Positions 25,273-33,872 of a stretch of 64,000 bases of DNA are shown here, one piece after another (position 1 is the stretch's first letter; the number at the start of each line of letters is the position of its first letter). A program made the translations under genes and the position numbers. A model generated the notes under the pieces. That model had not been told where the DNA came from. It saw only the letters and a program-made list of their open reading frames with translations, and did no database searches. Origin of the DNA: CAG-826 sp964583155 (GTDB taxonomy: Bacteria > Bacillota_I > Bacilli_A > RFN20 > CAG-826); the NCBI GenBank assembly GCA_964583155.1, contig CAZOUY010000007.1:12395-76394 (forward strand), given 5' to 3'.

Positions 25273-25287
25273 TAGTTTTTTTATAAA

Positions 25288-25307
25288 AAGTTAGTTATTT
25301 CTAACTT
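25288..25307. promoter_or_regulatory. Probable DtxR-type operator 2 upstream of the feo promoter
   Basis: A second inverted repeat, AAGTTAG-N6-CTAACTT, with the same spacing and core (GTTAG-N6-CTAAC) as operator 1, centred 70 bases upstream of it and beyond the -35 box. Confidence 0.7.
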
Positions 25308-25318
25308 AACATCAAAAG

Positions 25319-25338
25319 AAAAAACGGCCGTGCCGTTT
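25319..25338 (-). terminator. Terminator of the DtxR-type regulator gene
   Basis: Short GC-rich stem AAACGGC/GCCGTTT with a 3-base loop, followed by TTTTCTTTT on the minus strand, directly after the stop codon. It separates the regulator transcript from the feo promoter. Confidence 0.75.
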
Positions 25339-25339
25339 C

Positions 25340-25714
25340 TTATTTCTTACGATTTTTTAAAACATACTTTTTTATGGACTCAAAGGAAACATCACTCAAG
25401 TCGTGTTCAATTTTGCAAGCATCTATCAATGACTGTTCTTTTGAAACTCCTAACGCCATAAGAGCCTCCGAAAGAATTAGATGCCGATCATAAGTTTTAG
25501 ATGCCACCTCATATCCTTGATCAGTAAGCACAATACTACCATCTTTTTCGACGATAATATATCCATTTTCGCGCAATTTTTTCATAGCCACACTCACGCT
25601 GGCTTTCGAAAAATTCATATCATTTGCAATATCAATAGAACGAACAGAACCCTTTCTTTCTTTGATGATAAGTATTCTTTCTAAGTAATCCTCAGCTGAT
25701 TCATATAGTTTCAT
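25340..25714 (-). CDS. DtxR/MntR-type metal-dependent transcriptional regulator
   Basis: 124 residues. The winged helix spans 1-70 (SAEDYLERILIIKERKGSVR, DIANDMNFSKASVSVAMKKL, GYIIVEKDGSIVLTDQGYEVA). The metal-binding dimerisation half follows with family ligands: H79 in YDRHLILSEAL, then the ACKIEHDLSDVS segment (Cys, Glu, His). It is shorter than DtxR (226) and MntR (142), with no SH3-like domain of its own. The best candidate target is the feo operon, whose promoter carries two inverted repeats. It sits 50 bases downstream of tRNA-Arg on the same strand. ATG follows GAGGTGAG. Confidence 0.87.
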   Translation of the reverse strand: MKLYESAEDYLERILIIKERKGSVRSIDIANDMNFSKASVSVAMKKLRENGYIIVEKDGSIVLTDQGYEVASKTYDRHLILSEALMALGVSKEQSLIDACKIEHDLSDVSFESIKKYVLKNRKK

Positions 25715-25764
25715 CTGTCTCTCACCTCGTTTTGATAATTAAGTGCCTTTTCATTAAATGCAAA

Positions 25765-25841
25765 TGGCGCGCCCGACACGATTCGAACGTGCGACCCCAA
25801 CCTTCGGAGGGTTGTACTCTATCCAACTGAGCTACGGGCGC
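25765..25841 (-). tRNA. tRNA-Arg (anticodon CCG)
   Basis: A 77-base cloverleaf with encoded CCA. The acceptor is GCGCCCG/CGGGCGC, the anticodon stem CAACC/GGTTG, the loop CTCCGAA. It reads CGG. No terminator separates it from the DtxR gene downstream, so readthrough into the regulator is possible. Confidence 0.93.
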
Positions 25842-25889
25842 ATGATTACGCCCTTTATTTTAGCACGATAAAGCTTAGTGAGCAACATT

Positions 25890-26639
25890 TCATGATTTCC
25901 TTTTTTGTAATCGATATCCAATTTTCGCTAAAAAGCGATCGCTCACAAAGCGCGTCATAAATTTGCTGGTTTTTATTAAAGCTCCCGGAATAATAATCGT
26001 TTTGCCTTTTAGAAGCTTTTTAATGGCATAGCGGGCAACCCTTTCACTAGAAAGGCTTTGGATTTCAAACCTGACATTCGCAACATCATTAAATTCTGTC
26101 TTCACCGGTCCCGGACATAAAACTGCGACAGAAATTGGAAGATTCATCTTTCGCAATTCTTCGTTTAAAGAGACAGAAAGATGGTAAACGTAGGCTTTGG
26201 TAGCGTAGTATTCCGCCATTAAAGGCCCAAAGGTAAACGCGGCTGCTGAGGCTACATTTAAAATTTTGCCTTCCCTTTGGTTAATGAACTTTTCGATAAA
26301 AAGACGGCATAAAATGGTTAAGGCCTCAATATTGACCGCTATCATATCTTCCATTTTTTGCGTATCGATTTTAGAAAATGGGCCGTAATCTCCCCATCCC
26401 GCATTATTAATCAAAAGACTAATCGGAAGATCCTTAACTAGCTCGAATAATTTATAACAATTTTCTTTAATGGATAAATCAAATGGATAAATCTTCACTT
26501 CCGTATTCAGCGTTTCCTTGAGCGATTGCAATCTTTCTTCACGGCGCGCCACTAAAACCAGATTATATCCTTTTTCCGAGAGAATTTTAGCCATATCATA
26601 GCCAATACCGGAACTTGCACCTGTAATAAGAGCCCACAT
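25890..26639 (-). CDS. Short-chain dehydrogenase/reductase (YqjQ/DltE-like)
   Basis: A 249-residue SDR with TGASSGIG (6-13), NNAGWG, the catalytic Ser in NVASAAAF, and the YYATK pair. The C-terminal LLKGKTIIIPGALIKTSKF stretch resembles the class with a membrane-associated tail (DltE/YqjQ type). Substrate unknown. It is a single gene, 250 bp before the divergent GH53 gene. It is not a close paralogue of the SDR at 6440-7354: the motifs are shared but the order and length differ. Confidence 0.86.
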   Translation of the reverse strand: MWALITGASSGIGYDMAKILSEKGYNLVLVARREERLQSLKETLNTEVKIYPFDLSIKENCYKLFELVKDLPISLLINNAGWGDYGPFSKIDTQKMEDMIAVNIEALTILCRLFIEKFINQREGKILNVASAAAFTFGPLMAEYYATKAYVYHLSVSLNEELRKMNLPISVAVLCPGPVKTEFNDVANVRFEIQSLSSERVARYAIKKLLKGKTIIIPGALIKTSKFMTRFVSDRFLAKIGYRLQKRKS

Positions 26640-26808
26640 TTTTTATCACCTCTATAGTCTTATATTATCACGCCTTTCCCAACTAATTAAAGGCGATTTC
26701 CATTTTATAATTCATTTTAATTTACTTTATCAATATTGACATAAACAGCCTAATATAGTAAAAAAATATTGTATTCTGCTTAAATAATTTGTCGAAAGGA
26801 AATATTTT

Positions 26809-28077
26809 ATGAAGAAGAGATTGTTTTTTCGAAGAAGCACTTTACTGATCTGCGGATTCTCATCATTATTATGTGCTTGTGGCCATGAAACTATCCAATA
26901 CACCAAATCGGAAACGCTAAATGTTACGATGATTGATAATCTGCCGGATGATTTTATTCTCGGAATGGATGCATCATCAACTATTTCTTTAGAGAATAGT
27001 GGCGTCAAATATTATGATTTCGAAGGTGAAGAAAAAGATGTTTTTGAAACGCTATCACGCTGTGGAATCAATTATATTCGGGTCCGGGTTTGGAACGATC
27101 CATATGATCGTGATGGCCATGGCTATGGTGGCGGAAATTGCGATATTAACACCGCTATTAAAATCGGCAAAAGAGCCACGGCTTATGGAATGAAGATGCT
27201 GGTGGATTTCCATTATAGTGATTTTTGGGCCGATCCCGCTAAGCAAAGCGCTCCTAAGGCTTGGATAAATCTATCGATTGATGATAAAGCCAATGCTCTT
27301 TTCGACTATACGATTGATTGCTTAAAAAAATTGAAAGCCGCTAATATTGAGGTGGGAATGATACAGGTCGGTAATGAAACAAATGGTATGCTATGTGGTG
27401 AAACTGATTGGCATAATATTTGTCAATTAATGCAAGCTGGATCGGAAGCATGTCGCCGCGTTTATAAAGATGCCCTCGTTGCAGTTCACTTTACTAATCC
27501 GGAAGTGACATCAAGCTACGATTACTATGCTTCGATGCTATCTTCAAATAATGTCGATTATGATGTCTTTTCTTCATCGTATTATCCTTATTGGCACGGG
27601 ACATTGGATAATCTTTCCCTCGTTCTTTCAAATGTTGCCACCAAATACAATAAAAAAGTTATGGTGGCTGAAACATCATACTGCTATACCAGTGAAGACC
27701 ACGATTTTTTTGCCAATACCATTTCCAAACCGATGGCTATAACTGAAAAATATCCTTATTCGGTGCAAGGACAAGCGGATTGTGTACGGGACACCATCGA
27801 TACGATCGTCAATAAGACTAAAAACGGTATCGGTGTCTTCTATTGGGAAGGAACATGGATTCCGGTTGGAACCAATTCTTGGGAAGAAAACAAAAACATA
27901 TGGGAAGAATATGGCTCCGGTTGGGCTTCTTCATATTCCGTTGAATACGATCCGGAAGATGCCGGCGTTTATTATGGTGGCTGCGCGGTCGATAATCAAG
28001 CTCTTTTTGATCAAGATGGAAAGCCCTTGGAATCGCTTAAATTATTTAACTTAATAAAAACAGGAAATATAATTTAA
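26809..28077 (+). CDS. GH53 endo-beta-1,4-galactanase, lipoprotein
   Basis: 422 residues. An N-terminal lipobox (LLCAC, lipidated Cys24) indicates attachment to the outer face of the membrane. From residue 48 the GH53 (beta/alpha)8 fold is clear: FILGMDASS, YIRVRVWNDPYD, LVDFHYSDFWADPAKQ. Catalytic acid/base Glu190 is in VGNETN and nucleophile Glu288 in VAETSY. It cleaves beta-1,4-galactan side chains of pectic arabinogalactan. No carbohydrate-binding module or transporter is adjacent. A clean terminator follows. The start follows GAAAGGAAA. Confidence 0.93.
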   Translation: MKKRLFFRRSTLLICGFSSLLCACGHETIQYTKSETLNVTMIDNLPDDFILGMDASSTISLENSGVKYYDFEGEEKDVFETLSRCGINYIRVRVWNDPYDRDGHGYGGGNCDINTAIKIGKRATAYGMKMLVDFHYSDFWADPAKQSAPKAWINLSIDDKANALFDYTIDCLKKLKAANIEVGMIQVGNETNGMLCGETDWHNICQLMQAGSEACRRVYKDALVAVHFTNPEVTSSYDYYASMLSSNNVDYDVFSSSYYPYWHGTLDNLSLVLSNVATKYNKKVMVAETSYCYTSEDHDFFANTISKPMAITEKYPYSVQGQADCVRDTIDTIVNKTKNGIGVFYWEGTWIPVGTNSWEENKNIWEEYGSGWASSYSVEYDPEDAGVYYGGCAVDNQALFDQDGKPLESLKLFNLIKTGNII

Positions 28078-28096
28078 ATAAAAAAACAATATAAAA

Positions 28097-28133
28097 GGCT
28101 ATTGAATGGTTTGATATTCAATAGCCTGTTTTT
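28097..28133. terminator. Terminator after the GH53 gene
   Basis: A perfect 11-bp stem, GGCTATTGAAT/ATTCAATAGCC, with an 8-base loop, followed by TGTTTTTG on the plus strand and TTTTAT on the minus strand. It serves both converging genes and abuts the stop of the minus-strand gene at 28135. Confidence 0.9.
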
Positions 28134-28134
28134 G

Positions 28135-29187
28135 TTAACGTAATCTTCTTCGAGATTTTGGTCGATTAGCGATTTCGTATACGTAATCCAAATATCCATA
28201 GTTTATAGCGACAAAGCCCATGAAAAATGATGTAAGGCTTGCCACTTCATATGGCGATCTTAAATACCTTGAAGGAATTTTACTCGGATGAAGACCACAT
28301 ACTCTTTTTTCTGAATCATATTTAGTAAATATATTGATCAATAGTCCGATTGTCACGGGTACAAACATCAGCCATCCCAATAAAAAGAAAAGCAACGTTT
28401 TCCAAGTAAAGAAATAGAATGTCGTTTCCTTAGTTTCGGTTTTACTATCAACCTTTTCCCAACCCTCGGAGCTAAAGAATATCCCTTCATTCTTTTGATA
28501 TTTATAAGTATCGGTAACCGTAGTTTGGCTATCCGTTGCAGAGAATCCTATTTGTACTTTATTAATCAACAAAAATACAATTGCTAATAAAATATAAGCA
28601 ACAAAGGGGACGAGAAAGCCTAATACTGAGTCTTCTAAGTACACCAATAAATATTTCATGTATATTATAAATCCTGGTATCGAAATAATAAATGAGATAA
28701 TCCATAGCAATAATCCTTTCAACAAGGCGCGTACTTTCCGACCTTTTAAATGCTTTAAGTATTTAGCAAAGGCAGAATCCGTCTTTTTTCGATGACGAAG
28801 CTCCTCTTTTCTTTGCCGTTTGAGTCTTCTTTTTTCTTTTCTTGACATGCGATATTCTTCACCATATTCCAAATAATCACGCAAGTATTTGTAGCTTATA
28901 ATATCGCAAATTCCAAAGATACCACCTGATAGCAACATGATGATTGTAAAAGTCAGCATAACCCCTCGCATAAATCTATTGGTTGGGGCTAATAATACCG
29001 CGATGAAGTTAAAGGAACCCAACGCCAAAAATGCTAAACCTGCATAAAATAAAACCTTCAAGGCCTGATTATCAGAGTTATTACCGCTAAAAGTCATTAC
29101 TAACGCTATAATTAATGAAACTATACCCGGTAATAAAAATATCATTGTTCCGATAATCCCATAAGTCAAAAATTTTGTTTTTCTCAT
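28135..29187 (-). CDS. Multi-helix membrane protein with a long basic cytosolic loop, unknown
   Basis: 350 residues. Three helices in the first 95 are followed by a very basic region (about 112-150, rich in Arg and Lys: SRKEKRRLKRQRKEELRHRK), then two to three helices, an extracellular or loop region around 215-255 (TTVTDTYKYQKNEG), and a final pair. The C-terminus is Arg-rich (RPKSRRRLR). I do not recognise the family. The basic loop might contact nucleic acid or lipid head groups. Weak Shine-Dalgarno (AAAGGAAT). Confidence 0.62.
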   Translation of the reverse strand: MRKTKFLTYGIIGTMIFLLPGIVSLIIALVMTFSGNNSDNQALKVLFYAGLAFLALGSFNFIAVLLAPTNRFMRGVMLTFTIIMLLSGGIFGICDIISYKYLRDYLEYGEEYRMSRKEKRRLKRQRKEELRHRKKTDSAFAKYLKHLKGRKVRALLKGLLLWIISFIISIPGFIIYMKYLLVYLEDSVLGFLVPFVAYILLAIVFLLINKVQIGFSATDSQTTVTDTYKYQKNEGIFFSSEGWEKVDSKTETKETTFYFFTWKTLLFFLLGWLMFVPVTIGLLINIFTKYDSEKRVCGLHPSKIPSRYLRSPYEVASLTSFFMGFVAINYGYLDYVYEIANRPKSRRRLR

Positions 29188-29507
29188 ACTTTATTCCTTT
29201 TCTTTCAAATACTTTATTTCTTTTATTATTATATGGCGAGAAAAAAAAGTAAGCAAGAATTATCCTGTTCAATTTGACTTTGATTCGCTCCTTTAGCAAG
29301 CGTATTTTAGGGATTTAGTGAGATTATTTTTGATCTTTATCGCTTAACAAATGAGTAATAAAATCTCGATTGCCGATTTCTAAACATAGCATTTGATGAC
29401 CAACCTGGTCACGGCCCGTTTTTATATTTCGTTTACTTCATACAATTTCTTCAAAACACTCATTGATACCTCATGCATAAGTCATAAATTTATCATTATT
29501 TCAATAT
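29188..29507. other. Intergenic region with a possible gene remnant on the minus strand
   Basis: Over 300 bases without an intact gene. On the minus strand, codons from about 29437 down to a stop at 29324-29326 read as a coherent, non-hydrophobic C-terminal stretch (TGRDQVGHQMLCLEIGNRDF, then ITHLLSDKDQK), but it is preceded by a TGA and has no start site. It could be the tail of a decayed gene. Confidence 0.3.
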
Positions 29508-29533
29508 AAAAAAGTCACTCGTTTAGAAGTGAC
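29508..29533 (-). terminator. Terminator of tRNA-Arg(CCT)
   Basis: Stem GTCACT/AGTGAC with an 8-base loop, followed on the minus strand by TTTTTTAT, 13 bases after the tRNA end. Confidence 0.82.
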
Positions 29534-29545
29534 ATTTTAACTAAT

Positions 29546-29623
29546 TGGCGTCGGATCCCGGGCTCGAACCGGGGGCCTTCCGCTTAGGAGGCGGACGCTC
29601 ATATCCAACTGAGCTAACCCGAC
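29546..29623 (-). tRNA. tRNA-Arg (anticodon CCT)
   Basis: A 78-base cloverleaf with encoded CCA and G discriminator. The acceptor is GTCGGGT/ATCCGAC, the anticodon stem TCCGC/GCGGA, the loop CTCCTAA. It reads AGG. Confidence 0.93.
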
Positions 29624-30028
29624 AAATCCAAACTACGATTGATAATTAATGCACAAATATCCCCATAAGAGAATAGAGCGATTCCGCAAGTTGATTCTAA
29701 CATTTTTTAATTACCTCTTTCAAGATCTTTAATCGCTCATATGGGAAGGGTGCTTTCTTCGGGAATATCTAATTATTTCCTAGCAATAACGACCTTTTTT
29801 AACAATTCGCGATATTTATTAACAGATACTAAACAATATTTTAATGTTATTCAACATAAAAATAATTTAAAATTTATAAAAATTAATATGATTTTAGCCA
29901 TTGTAATCGCTTTCTTTTTGTCTTATTATTAATATATAAAGAAATATCTTATAAAATATATTTTTTGATTGTAGATAAAATTATTTATCTAGTGAATCAA
30001 TCATTATTAAGGAAAGGAGCAATATTTT
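29624..30028. other. Upstream region of the starch-binding surface protein gene
   Basis: About 400 AT-rich bases. A plus-strand frame at 29741-29932 (63 codons) has no ribosome site and odd composition, and I do not accept it. The last 100 bases before 30029 contain a candidate leader for the surface protein gene and a good GGAAAGGAG site. No clear -35/-10 pair could be chosen among many AT-rich matches. Confidence 0.4.
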
Positions 30029-32032
30029 ATGAGAAAAATATTTAGAAAGTTCGCTACAGTTATGCTTGGTCTTTTAACTAGCGTAGGTATTGTTAGTGCA
30101 ATAAATAATACTGACGGCGCAACTTCTGCCAAAGCTGCCGATGCCTCTAAAGCTACTCTCAAATTGAATAGCAATTATTGGGGACAAGCAGACGCTTATT
30201 ATACGATTTATTATTGGGGAGGAAACACAACACCTCAATGGCCGGGAAACAACTTTAATGAAGGAAAAGCTGCTTCTGGCAATGTAGAAATCACAGCCGA
30301 TTATGACCTATCATCAACCCACGTTATTATTGTGCGCTGGGGAGATGCTAGTCATAATACTGAATGGAATAGGTGGTCATATTTTGATCAAAACACCATG
30401 ACAGAGCAATATAACTATTTCACAAACACAGAATGGACTTCTTGCACATCTTCATTAGTTCTACCAACCAACTCATTTACGGTTAACCTCTATGATGGTT
30501 CTGTTTTAAAGAAAACCGAAGAAGTTGTCGAGGGACTAACCTATTCACCATCATTCTATGAAAAAGAAGGATATCGCTTCGATGGTTGGTATACTGAGCC
30601 CGAATTAATTAATCAATTTATTAAAGGTACGGCCATATCATCAAATACAAATCTTTATGCTAAATATGTAGCTGCTGAAGATTATACGCTATTGATGAGT
30701 GATATCAAATCAGTTTTCTCTCCCAAGGTCTATGCTTATATGTACCGTGAATTGGATGGAGGCAATAATGCAGCTTGGCCTGGTGAGGAGATTTTCAAAA
30801 ACGCTCTTGGAAATTATGAAATAAATATAGATGTTTCCAAATCCTACGACAAGATTATTTTCAGCAATGGTCTTGATAGCACCGCCTCCGGATGGGCACA
30901 AACCAATAATCTGGATCTTAAATCAACAAAAGATGGCGATATATACATCATCGATGGCACGAAAGACTCTAATAACATGTATTCGTCATCTATTTCTGGA
31001 TTCGTCACCATCTCAATATATGACGGAACGGAGCTTAAAGATACAACGCAGGTTTTAAATGGAACAGAATACTATCCAACTTACTTGATGAAAGCAAATC
31101 ATCGCTTGATCGGATATTATACGGATTCAGCTTTTGAAACACCATTTGTAAAGGGAACTATTGTTAATAATGATATTTCTCTTTATGCTAAATATGTTGC
31201 CGCCGAGTCAACCACTGTTTATCTTGATACCACCGCAATGGATTGGGACAGCAATGGAGATATTTCTGTCCATTATTGGTCGGATAATTTTGCTCACTCA
31301 ACTGAATGGCCTGGTATTCAAGAGGGCTTAACGAAAATTGAAGCCAATTACTATTCATTGACGCTCAATAGTGAAGATTCATATGATAAATTTGTTATCA
31401 CTAATGGAAGTAGTAAAACCAAAAACCTTGTCATCGACTATACCATGAATGGTACACTAGTAATCGGGGCGCCGGATACAAACACGACTGACTGGGAACA
31501 TGATGTTGACTATATTGCATCGAAGGTCAGCGCCCATATCATTGGTGATAAAATCGACATGGTGGTTAAGCATATTACTACTGATAATTCCGAAACTGTA
31601 GAACAAACTACCGCTACTACCAATGGCGTTTCAGTGATTCGTTATGTAGCCGGAGCCTATGCTTTCTTAGATGAGGCTTCTCAAGATGAAAAAGAATTAG
31701 CGTTAAAAACATATTTTGCTGATGTTGACACCTGTAAGCAATATACCAATTATGAGAATTATGTCAGTTTAGTAAATTCTGTGGAAGGTGGTCGTAAATT
31801 ATTAATAACTGAAACCGTTGGTTATAATTCAACGCTTTCCATTGGTGAGAAAATTGATTTTATGGGTCAATTAGCAAATACGAAGGGGCAATCTCAATCC
31901 AATTTATTATCATTAAATATTTTGAACGTAAATAATAAGAAAGCCTCTCTTCAACTAATTGCTATTGTTAGCTTAATTGGCTTAGCAACAATAACTGCTT
32001 ACTACTTCTTTAATAAAAAGAAAATGGCATAA
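30029..32032 (+). CDS. Secreted starch-binding surface protein with InlB-type repeats and C-terminal membrane anchor
   Basis: 667 residues. A signal peptide ends near Ala37 (AKAADA). Three related starch-binding (CBM26-like) modules follow: 43-140 (TPQWPGNNF), 230-318 (VYAYMYR, AAWPGEE, YDKIIFSNG), and 395-485 (VHYWSDN, TEWPGIQ, YDKFVITNG). Between them are two InlB/Flg_new-type B-repeats, 149-214 and 324-391 (GYRFDGWYTEPE, NLYAKYV; HRLIGYYTDSAFE, SLYAKYV). A region of unknown fold (about 490-635) precedes a single helix (641-661) and a FNKKKMA tail. There is no LPXTG motif, so the protein is membrane-anchored, not sortase-linked. Likely role: starch capture or adhesion at the cell surface. 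A terminator follows. Confidence 0.83.
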   Translation: MRKIFRKFATVMLGLLTSVGIVSAINNTDGATSAKAADASKATLKLNSNYWGQADAYYTIYYWGGNTTPQWPGNNFNEGKAASGNVEITADYDLSSTHVIIVRWGDASHNTEWNRWSYFDQNTMTEQYNYFTNTEWTSCTSSLVLPTNSFTVNLYDGSVLKKTEEVVEGLTYSPSFYEKEGYRFDGWYTEPELINQFIKGTAISSNTNLYAKYVAAEDYTLLMSDIKSVFSPKVYAYMYRELDGGNNAAWPGEEIFKNALGNYEINIDVSKSYDKIIFSNGLDSTASGWAQTNNLDLKSTKDGDIYIIDGTKDSNNMYSSSISGFVTISIYDGTELKDTTQVLNGTEYYPTYLMKANHRLIGYYTDSAFETPFVKGTIVNNDISLYAKYVAAESTTVYLDTTAMDWDSNGDISVHYWSDNFAHSTEWPGIQEGLTKIEANYYSLTLNSEDSYDKFVITNGSSKTKNLVIDYTMNGTLVIGAPDTNTTDWEHDVDYIASKVSAHIIGDKIDMVVKHITTDNSETVEQTTATTNGVSVIRYVAGAYAFLDEASQDEKELALKTYFADVDTCKQYTNYENYVSLVNSVEGGRKLLITETVGYNSTLSIGEKIDFMGQLANTKGQSQSNLLSLNILNVNNKKASLQLIAIVSLIGLATITAYYFFNKKKMA

Positions 32033-32064
32033 GTGGTTATCCAATCATTATAATTTTGTAATAT

Positions 32065-32099
32065 AAGGTGGTATCTCAATAGAAGATATCACCTTTTTT
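32065..32099 (+). terminator. Terminator of the surface protein gene
   Basis: Stem GGTGGTATCT/AGATATCACC with one G-T pair, followed by TTTTTTA. Almost the same stem as the terminator at 20452-20487. Confidence 0.88.
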
Positions 32100-32169
32100 A
32101 TAGAACAAATGATTGTAAATCAATACTATAAATAACCATTGGAAATATTTTGTTTTTCGAAAATCACAT

Positions 32170-32224
32170 CAAAAAAGCAGATCTATCATAAAGTATCATC
32201 ATTAAAGCTTTAAATATATCTGCT
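32170..32224 (-). terminator. Probable terminator of the enolase-to-acyl-CoA-synthetase operon
   Basis: Stem GCAGATATAT/ATAGATCTGC (one mismatch) with a long loop, followed on the minus strand by TTTTTTGATG. It starts 15 bases after the stop at 32239. Confidence 0.65.
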
Positions 32225-32238
32225 CTCAAAAAATACGA

Positions 32239-33843
32239 TCATCTAGCATTCTCTTTCTCTAAGACTTTATAATCAACTTTTCCAACTAAAGTTAATGGTA
32301 ATTCATCGCAAAAAATAATTTGTTTGGGTATTGACCATTTAAACAGGTTTTGCTGACAAGTTTTAATTATTTCCAGGCGCATTTGCTCCAAATCGTTTTT
32401 TTCTTTTAGCAAAACGTATAATTTCACAAATGATCTTCCACGTTCATCTTTGCCTTCAATAGCGGCACAATTGGCGACATTGTTCAAGGTCATAACAACC
32501 ATTTCAATCTCCGTTGGATAAACCGATACTCCACTAACCTTGATAATTCTTTTCTTTCTTTGCTTAAAATAGATAAAATCGTCTTGATCCATATAGCCAA
32601 TATCACCAGTATGAACATATTGGCCCTGAATCGTGGATGTCGTGCTCTCCTCGTCATCTAAATATCCCATCATTATCGTTGGAGCTTGAATACAAATTTC
32701 TCCTAATTCACACCGCGGAACTTCGTGATTTTGCTCATCCAAAATGCGACATGACATACCTTTCAGCATTTTGCCTATTGAGCCTTGTCGATTTTCTTGC
32801 ATTGTATTGACACAACAAACAGTGACCGTTTCGGTCAATCCATAGCCCTCCATCATCCGGCATTTAATACCACGTTCCTCCATCAAAGCATCAAATCTTG
32901 ATTTTAAAGAAAGTGGCATAGTATCGCCACCACAAAAAACAACATCGAGAGCGTTTAATCTTTTGTGTCTTAAAAAACTTTGATCGCTTAAAAGACGATC
33001 AAATAGAGACGGCACTCCACAAATACAATTCAAAGGTATTTTTTTCATGATTTTCACGATCGCACGTGAAGAAAATTTAGGTACCAAAACGCTGCACATT
33101 CCATTAGCCAAAGGAGTATGAATGCACATACATAAGCCAAATCCATGAAAAGATGGCAAAACCGCTAGCATATTCTTTCTAAAAACGGTTTCGCTTCCAA
33201 AGATCGTATTTGCTTGACTCGCTAAATAATTAAAGCCATAATTTGATAGCATGATCGTCTTAGGAAGACCGGTCGTTCCTCCCGAATGAAGATAAGCAGC
33301 ACATTCATTGTATTCAGTTAGCGGTATCTCCTTTGGCGAATAACTGCGGATATGATCATAATCAATATATCCTTTTAATTTACGATTCATATCCCGATTA
33401 TGATAATCATAGAGCGATCTTTTAAAGAAAGATAAATATGATGATGCCTTACAGAACGTTATATGTTCTTTCATAATGCGATATTTTTCTTCTTCCTTAT
33501 ATAATGTGGAATCAAAAATAAATAGGTGCTTTGATTTTGTTTTTGTGATGATCTGCTGAACTTGTAAAAACGGAGTGAGGGGATGGACCATATTGGCAAT
33601 CGCACCAAGACGATTTAAAGCATAGAAAACGATGACGGTCGCCGGAATATTGGGCAAACAAATTGTCACAACATCGCCCTTTTTTATTTTTAAATCAATT
33701 GATAAATAGGCGGATATACGCCTAATTTCATTGTTTAAATCACGATATGAAAAGAAATGGCCAAGATAATATAGGCTATGCTCTGCAGGATATCGTTCTA
33801 CTTGCGTCTCGATGGTTTGATACATCGATTTTTCTTGTGACAT
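32239..33843 (-). CDS. AMP-dependent acyl-CoA synthetase/ligase
   Basis: A 534-residue ANL-superfamily enzyme that activates a carboxylic acid as acyl-AMP and then joins it to CoA or another acceptor. It has P-loop HSGGTTGLPK (about 190), GYGLTET (A5 motif), HTGDIGYMDQDD (A7), and the C-terminal lid with KVSGVSVYPTEIE and the catalytic Lys in LVGKVDYK (A10). Closest in style to medium/long-chain fatty acid ligases. Last gene of an operon after a DUF1624 protein, a small unknown and enolase. The acyl substrate is unknown. Confidence 0.88.
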   Translation of the reverse strand: MSQEKSMYQTIETQVERYPAEHSLYYLGHFFSYRDLNNEIRRISAYLSIDLKIKKGDVVTICLPNIPATVIVFYALNRLGAIANMVHPLTPFLQVQQIITKTKSKHLFIFDSTLYKEEEKYRIMKEHITFCKASSYLSFFKRSLYDYHNRDMNRKLKGYIDYDHIRSYSPKEIPLTEYNECAAYLHSGGTTGLPKTIMLSNYGFNYLASQANTIFGSETVFRKNMLAVLPSFHGFGLCMCIHTPLANGMCSVLVPKFSSRAIVKIMKKIPLNCICGVPSLFDRLLSDQSFLRHKRLNALDVVFCGGDTMPLSLKSRFDALMEERGIKCRMMEGYGLTETVTVCCVNTMQENRQGSIGKMLKGMSCRILDEQNHEVPRCELGEICIQAPTIMMGYLDDEESTTSTIQGQYVHTGDIGYMDQDDFIYFKQRKKRIIKVSGVSVYPTEIEMVVMTLNNVANCAAIEGKDERGRSFVKLYVLLKEKNDLEQMRLEIIKTCQQNLFKWSIPKQIIFCDELPLTLVGKVDYKVLEKENAR

Positions 33844-33872
33844 AGTTCAACCTCCCTTCATCAAATTCTATT

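Noticed and set aside
29741..29932. 63-codon plus-strand frame
   Set aside because: No ribosome site, unlikely composition (Asn/Phe/Tyr from AT-rich DNA), and lies in a likely promoter region.
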